Origin: Platynereis dumerilii
Lineage: Eukaryota; Annelida; Polychaeta; Phyllodocida; Nereididae
Direction of reading: 5' to 3'
Length of the DNA stretch: 64,000 nt
Assembly: GCA_026936325.1 (NCBI GenBank)
Contig: JAPTHN010000001.1
Location: 95,929,859 to 95,993,858 of the forward strand
Shown: one piece after another, positions 57,831 to 64,000 of the stretch
How positions within the stretch are numbered: the first letter of the stretch is position 1
How the letters are laid out: each line of letters starts with the position of its first letter
Program-made: the position numbers and the translations under genes
Notes under the pieces: generated by a model
What the model saw: the letters and a program-made list of their open reading frames with translations, nothing else
Databases searched by the model: none
What the model was told of the DNA's origin: nothing

Positions 57831-58840
57831 AGACTTCTTTGTCGGTGTAATGGATTAAAAAATTCCTGCAATTTTCATTTAATTTACTTCAACATGTCGA
57901 GGAATTCCATCTTAACAATCAACCCTCATCAGCACCCAGAAGTTAGCCAGAACTGGATTTCTGGGCACCAGTTGTCGGAATCTTAATAAGGCGGTATTTC
58001 GAAAGCTCTTATTTTTACCATGGTTGGTGGACTTAATCCTCAAATTAGCTCTCAGTCAGGCACCAGGGAATTTGAACCTGGATCCTCTTGATCCTTCAAC
58101 TTGTGATTATTTTGCGACACAATATTTAAGTATTGAAAAAAAAATCTTCAATCAATTAGGTCTCACATTACTAACCATTATAATGGGGCATAAATTGCAC
58201 TTATAATTTAATGGACCAATAACTATGCGACAAGCCCAGAAACCTGTTATTAGTGAAGACTTCAGGACTGACAAGTAGTTTGCGCATACACGAGAAATGC
58301 TCACGCATAATACACACTTTTTAGACTAGACCTGAACATAGAGGTCTTTCTGACCTGCGTTCAGTATTTCAACTTTACATTACTTAACTTTACTATAACA
58401 AGACAATAAAAACAAGTTGTACATAACAGATATGTATTGCAATATAAATCTCAACGCAATTACATTTTACACACATGTAGCTTTGTAAAATAAAGCTGTT
58501 AAAAATTTGCGACATTGCACATGTTACATCTTTCGATTTGAAACATTAATTTAATCAATTACCATTCACTATCATGGAAGACAATATATATAATGCTGAA
58601 CCTTCTTCACAAAAATAAAGGGACCATTTGAACGAGCACGACTTCGACTTGCACAACACATATTCTTGCAACTTACGGTCTCTGTAGTCTCTATATTTCT
58701 TTGACATTTCAAATTGCTCCCTCGTGACCATTTATAATTTATGGAAATCTTTCTCAATACACAAACCACAACTTTTTTGACACATGATTATAACACTCAC
58801 ATGCATTGCAACTGTTCACAACACTGGCCGTCAATGTCAC
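57831..58840. other. intergenic, nothing recognised
   Basis: No supported gene or repeat. Confidence 0.45.
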
Positions 58841-58846
58841 TTTATT
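58841..58846 (-). promoter_or_regulatory. polyadenylation signal, TXNDC12
   Basis: AATAAA on the minus strand, 413 bp beyond the TXNDC12 stop; the nearest one found. Confidence 0.5.
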
Positions 58847-59258
58847 GGTGCTGATCCCCCTCACTGGTAGACCAAAGAAACTTTGGTAGAGAGCACTACT
58901 GAACAGGAAATTGCCTACCTTGTAGTGCCTACTTTTGAGGCTCAGGATGGGGGGTTATGGGGAACAGGGAACTCAAAAGTAAAATGGACATTGGATATAA
59001 AACCCCATCGAGAACTGGGGACAGGGAATTCAAAATTCACTTAGAAAAATTGCAGAGGGACAAATGGCCAAGGGACAGGGGAACGTAAAACCCCATCCAG
59101 AGCCTCACTTATAAGAGAGAGGAGCACGAGAGACAATGCAGGCCAGCATTATCACTGATTATGAACAATTGTAATGCCTGTGAAAACATCTGAATAAATA
59201 TAGAAAAATTCTAACTTAAAGCAGTATAGTATACGTAACATAAATAAACAACCTAAAA

Positions 59259-62200
59259 TTAAAGTTCATCAGTTGTGCGTTTAGATTCTGAGACAAACTT
59301 AGCAGCAGCAGATTTCATAGACTTGACAATACCGTTGGGCATGGGATAAAAATATTTGTAGCTTGGATTTCCATTTACGTTCACTATGCTCTTATCGACT
59401 TTGCCTTGAGGGTCTGGAAAAAAGGATAAAAGATTTGCATTAATTGGAAACATGTCTAAGGACCAATTAAGTCAAGACTCAAACAAAGATTATAGAGCAA
59501 ATGTGTTATAGCCAGTGGCTCAACTACCATGGGGGCTGGGTAGGGCTGCCCTACGGGCCCCCACCCCTCAGGGGGCCCCCACCCCTCAAGGGAGGCCCCC
59601 ACTCCCAAAGTGGGGTAAAAAAAATTAAAAGCAAAATAAAAAATTATTAAATTCCATTAGGGGTCAATCAAGGATGAATTAGCATTGTATCTGCATTAAT
59701 TTCTAAAAAAGTGACACGTCAAATATAAGACAACTAGGTAACCAAAAACAAGTGGGGCCTGGGGCCCTTTAAATTATCTAATGTCGGTTTGATACAATTA
59801 TAGAATATAATACATTATTGGTCCAAAAAATGTTGAATTCCTTTAGGGGCCCCCACAGATAAAAAAATATATAAGCTTTCTTTCAAAAGAAGGGACACAT
59901 CAAACAAAAATTGAAAGAGGTAGCGCAGTGGCTCAACTACCTGAAAATGTTGGAATGAATGAGGTATTAGTGGGAGCCCTTCAAAGTAGGTCCAAAAGTG
60001 AGGCAGGCAGAATTATGTGTCTGAAAAATGTTGGAACAGTTCGGGGGCCCCCAGAGTCTTTCAGCATGAATGAGGTATCAGCGGAGGCCCTTCAAAGTAA
60101 GTCCAAAAGTGAGGCGGGCAGAATTATGTCTCTGAAAAATGTTGGAACAGTTCGGGGGCCCGCAGAGTCTTTAAGCATGAAAGTGGCTGGGATGTTTAGT
60201 GTATAGATGGTGGTGAACTTATTAGGATGAAATGTTTAATAATCTTAGTATATGCTTGCGGAAGGTTGAAAAAAAAAACCAGCAAATTTCAGTATGTCAA
60301 ATTGTCAATGAAATAAGATAATGTGGTAGTGGTTAGACAATATCTATATTTATTTGTTTATGTACATCTGACTGCTGTGCAAGGCCCTTCAATGGTGGAC
60401 TAAAGTAACTTGAGATTGATACAATTTTAATTTGTACTGATAAGGTAATATTACATAGGCATTATAAACTGTGTCTGAGTCTGAAGTTTAAGTGTAGGCA
60501 CATTAGTGAAATCTGTGGGCTTTAATTGAGTACATACTTCTCAATCTACCCTGGTAGCCTACCTAATTTCACATAAATCAGACAGACAATAGCCAAAATA
60601 GCCAATGATATATTTAGCTGAAACAAGAATAGAAGATTTGTCCAATAAACCAACATAAATTTTCAACCGATGACCAGCCCTATTAAATGACGTCCGATGG
60701 TGTGGGTAGGGGCCCCCAGCCTTCCTGTTCCTACGGGCCCCACAACCTCTAGTTGAGCCCCTGGTTATAGCATACTCATACTGGTCAAGTAGCACATACA
60801 TTACAGTGCCGCCTGTAAGTAAGTGAAACGCATGATATTGTGCCATTGCATCAATGTTAAACATCCTTAATCAAAATGCTTCTGGAAGGACGAATTCTCA
60901 TCCGATGAGAGGAAAACATTTTGGGTCATAAAGGCCGATATGTGAGGCATGCGGGATAAAAATGGCAGCCAATTTTCTTTGCTGTAGTTGGAGTTAGGTA
61001 TGGGTCAAAGTCTTTGATAAGTAAGTGAAACGCAGGCCCAATGTTAAAAGATAGGAAAGGGTGGTTCACTTACTTATCAAAGACTTTGACCCACACCTAA
61101 CTCCGACTACAGCGAAGAAAATGGGCTGCTATTTTTATCCCACTTGCCTCACACATCGGCCTTAATGACCCACTTTGTTTCCCTTTCATCCGATGAAAAT
61201 TCATGCCTCCACAAGCAGTTAGGCTGAGGATGTTTAGCATTGATGCAATGGCACAATGTCATGCGTTTCACATACTTACAGGCGGCACTGTATGTATGGA
61301 GGGTACTATTAGAAACTTCTCATTTTATCCAAGAACGGGATATAATTATACCCTCCAACAGGCTCACCAATGAGTTGTGGGATTTCACAATTGAATTTCA
61401 TAATTCCAGAATAGAGTGGAATAATTGCGGTTCAACGATCAACCATGTTCAAGGAAAATTATGAATTGAATTGAATTTGTTCACTCATATGACAGCCAGG
61501 CTTTTTTTGCCATTTTCTCGGTCTCTTTTCATTACCCTGGGTAAAACCCAGACTAAAAATTTGGCAACGTCTTCAAAGAAGACCTCATAAAATGCTCAAG
61601 TCTCAATCAAGAAGCACTTTCATAAAGACCACAAACATTATAACACCCACAAAAATTATAATTACAAGGAGCACTTTACAGTGATTGGTTATTCTTAATT
61701 ATTAAGCACAGGTAGTCCTCAGCCATAACTGAGAACTTCAGCAAAACAAAATATAAATTTACCTAAAAATAGAATTCTGGGGATATATCCTCCATCAGGA
61801 GAGAACTGTTGATCTACTGGTTCTTCCTCGTCCTGTGGTTGAAAAGGAAAATAAAATGTATGAATTTAAAGAAATGTAAAATTGACCAATGATCGTGAAT
61901 AAATTGTACTTGTGACATTTACACTTCAGCAAAGCCTTCAGTGAATAAATCAGACACGCCCACAAAGCTGGCCAATGAACAGGCCTTCACACATGCTATG
62001 CAAATGAGGTCGATTACGTCTATGCACACATTCCCGTAAGATGTACAGGTACGATTCACGCATCAATAGATTCATCTCTCCAAGAGCTTTAAAATGACGG
62101 GTCTTACATCTCTGAGAAGTTAATAGATGCTTCTCAAATCGCCGGTAAAGTTTTGAACAGGAGAGAAATACTGGCCGCTGATTGGCTGTGACGCTCTGAG

Positions 62201-64000
62201 GCAAAAGTGGATCATAATGCACGAAAATGGAAGCCCAGCTGACAAAACTGGTGGTTAACTGAGAGTTATCACGTGAAATTGCCCCTCAGTTATCACGTGG
62301 AAAACTGATAGGTTATTGCAAATGCTAACCATGTGATTTTGTCACCAGTTAACCACGTGATTTTCTGGGGGCAATCTTCACCAGTTAACCACGTGATTTT
62401 CTGGTGAATATCTTCACCAGTTAACCATGTGATTTTCTGGGGGGCAATCTTCAACAGTTAACCACGTGATTTTCTGGGGGCCAATCTTCACCAGTTAACC
62501 ACATGATTTTCTGGTGAATATCTTCACCAGTTAACCACGTGATTTTCTGGGGGGCAATCTTCACCAGTTAAAATTATTTGAGAAGAGGCAAAATCTCCAA
62601 CTCGTTAACTTGGCTCTTCATCAAGCCAGTCAACTTGGACTGTTTCAAGCAATATCTTGGGCTTTCAATAGCTGTGGGACTGAAGGAAAGCCACAAGAAC
62701 TTGCTGAAAATTTGTCACAACCAGTGTGATGCCGTGAGTCTCTTTTCAGTCTTCTTAATGGGTTACCAGAATCAAGGATTGTAGTCGTACATGATTCACA
62801 TTTCGGATAACTAGTCTTTTGTAATAATATCCAATATGTGCTCCTTTTTGAGCTAATAAGTTTCAATCAGCCATATACTGTGCATTAATTCAGATTTAGA
62901 AATCATAATCATTTGTTTAATTCGTTTAAACTCAGTTAAAGTAAACTTAGTGCGGAACTCGGTAAACAGCTGTGTTTCTAGTACAGGTGGCTCCATCTAT
63001 ATTTCTGGGCGGCAATCTTCACCAGTTAACCACATGAAGAAAAACATGTGATAACTCTCAGTTATGCCATGAAGATAGTGAAGTGATAATCTGGTGAAGT
63101 TCATCACGTGGTTATCCTGTGAAAATGCTGGGGAGTTTTTTCACGTGAAGAAAAACACGTGATAACTCTCAGTTATGTCATGAAGATGGTCTAGCGTTAA
63201 TCTGGTGACATTCATCACGTGGTTATCCCGTGAAAATGTGGGAGTTTTTCTCACGTGAACACAAACACGTGATAACTCTCAGTTATGTCATGTTCACCAG
63301 TTTCCCCCCGTGTTTATCACGTGAACTTCACGTGCATTGTCAGCTGGGAGGATTCGTCTAGGGTAGATTCTCTGGGTGGACATTTATAATACTTGTGGGC
63401 AAATAACACAGCAGATAAATAGTTTAAACTAATTCACAAAATCAACTTTTTGAAAGATACAGATCTCATGAATTTAACACTGCAGAAAGTTATTTTATGG
63501 TTTATCAGTCTAATAATACTTTTTCAAAACAGAAGTACGTATTTATATTCTTACTTTACTAGTAGGCCTAAAGTAGTAAGCTTATTATGAACTGAATTTG
63601 TATTTACCTATTTACTTTGTATATAAGTGATAATAAAAAAAATCTGAATCTGAATCTGAAAAGATCGATATAAAATGTCCAATTACCAAAGTGTTGACCA
63701 TAACGAAGTTTTTGCTGAGCTCTTCGATCTCTTTATCTTCAGCAAATTTAGGTTTTAATTCTGAAATAGAATCATACATTAAATTAATACATTACTAGAC
63801 AGATAACATCACTATCGAATAACCATTGATTCTGGTAATTATAATGACTTATAAGTGCCTTACTTCGACATGCCCCACACCAGGACTTGTGGATGACTAA
63901 CATCATTGGTTTTTGCCTGAAATAAAATTTAGAGACAATTAAGAAACTATAATTATAAATGGGTTAAATTAATTATATTTGAAATCAGTCAGCTCCTTCT
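59259..64000 (-). CDS. TXNDC12: thioredoxin domain-containing protein 12 (ERp18/ERp19), 3' part
   Basis: Minus-strand exons in the window: 63916-63864, 63760-63687, 61832-61763, 59413-59259; phases match throughout and all junctions are GT-AG. The first visible exon carries the redox site HKSWCGACR (CXXC). Next come [19 protein letters not shown] and VMVNTL, then [20 protein letters not shown], then GNPSYKYFY. The protein ends in TDEL, a KDEL-type ER-retrieval tail (human ends EDEL). Family knowledge: a small ER-lumen thiol-disulfide oxidoreductase with one thioredoxin fold (human 172 residues). The signal peptide and first ~50 residues lie beyond base 64000, so this is a partial gene with about 117 visible residues. 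Its introns hold a hAT element, a fold-back element and a CACGTG-rich element. Confidence 0.94.
59513..60763. mobile_element. 1251-bp non-autonomous hAT element (TXNDC12 intron)
   Basis: Starts CAGTGGCTCAACTA and ends TAGTTGAGCCCCTG, flanked by a perfect 8-bp duplication GTTATAGC (59505-59512 and 60764-60771). Rich in GGGGCCCCC motifs. A second internal copy of the left end (CAGTGGCTCAACTACCTG) lies at about 59927, which suggests a nested or partly duplicated element. Two 111-bp direct repeats (about 59961-60180) create a 92-codon ORF with a repeated 37-residue block; no transposase domain is recognised in it. Confidence 0.88.
60795..61298. mobile_element. 504-bp fold-back element (TXNDC12 intron)
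   Basis: Almost the entire element is a hairpin. The left end CATACATTACAGTGCCGCCTG pairs with the right end GGCGGCACTGTATGTATG, and pairing continues for about 230 bp per arm around a ~30-bp centre (about 61034-61064). Inside the left arm GTAAGTGAAACGCA occurs twice. Arms differ at several positions, so it is not recent. It lies 24 bp beyond the right target duplication of the hAT element. Confidence 0.88.
62234..63348. mobile_element. 1.1-kb inverted-repeat element with CACGTG-rich tandem arrays (TXNDC12 intron)
   Basis: Starts CCCAGCTGACAA and ends TTGTCAGCTGGG. The left part has about six ~37-bp repeats of CACCAGTTAACCACGTGATT followed by TTCTGGGGGGCAATCTT. The right part has ~100-bp repeats with AACACGTGATAACTCTCAGTT and ATGAAGATGGT, partly inverted relative to the left. 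The E-box hexamer CACGTG occurs about fifteen times. A ~400-bp unique core (about 62575-62990) separates the arms. It encodes no recognised protein. Confidence 0.8.

Noticed and set aside
59928-60206. 92-codon ORF with an internal 37-residue duplication
   Set aside because: Not called as a gene because it lies inside a non-autonomous hAT element and has no recognised domain; kept as a finding only.
1-64000. CRISPR arrays or bacterial operons
   Set aside because: The direct repeats here are satellites without spacers, and the gene structures are spliced eukaryotic ones.

Overview
The window is animal nuclear DNA: AT-rich, with GT-AG spliceosomal introns, tRNA-derived SINEs, a CR1/L2-group LINE and many short inverted-repeat DNA elements. 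Four protein-coding genes can be read exon by exon. Their closest recognisable relatives are vertebrate BRIX1, C1orf198, TLCD4 (TMEM56) and TXNDC12. A C1orf198 relative together with this repeat content suggests a marine invertebrate deuterostome (hemichordate, cephalochordate or echinoderm grade). That placement is inference, not proven by the sequence.

Layout. 1-12.9 kb is repeat land: a 1.4 kb array of 21-bp units, T-rich low-complexity DNA, a 718-bp inverted-repeat element made of GAGGCA-type motifs, and a broken Ty3/gypsy fossil on the minus strand that carries two nested DNA elements, followed by a second, inverted copy of one of those elements. 13.2-24.1 kb is BRIX1 (plus strand, 10 coding exons). 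Its 6.6 kb first intron holds a LINE with one intact 1043-residue ORF and a 5' region of tandem ~145-bp composite repeats. 25.3-27.5 kb is the C1orf198 relative (minus strand, 4 exons), convergent with BRIX1. 27.5-43 kb has no gene I can support; it carries MITEs, two SINE families and a repeat pair whose central ~180 bp is inverted between copies. 43.0-53.3 kb is TLCD4 (plus strand). 53.7-58.8 kb is intergenic, with a CRE cluster and a fold-back element. 58.8-64.0 kb is the 3' part of TXNDC12 (minus strand, running off the window), with three inverted-repeat elements in its introns.

The most interesting host-gene observation is in TLCD4. Two adjacent 95-nt exons with identical phases each encode a version of the TLC-domain segment with the paired histidines. 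They are separated by only 29 nt, which fits mutually exclusive splicing. TLCD4 also offers two alternative C-termini.

The four genes are functionally unrelated as far as is known: ribosome assembly, an uncharacterised protein, a membrane TLC protein and an ER thiol oxidoreductase. From general knowledge, three of the four human relatives (C1orf198, TLCD4, TXNDC12) lie on chromosome 1, so their linkage here may reflect old synteny.
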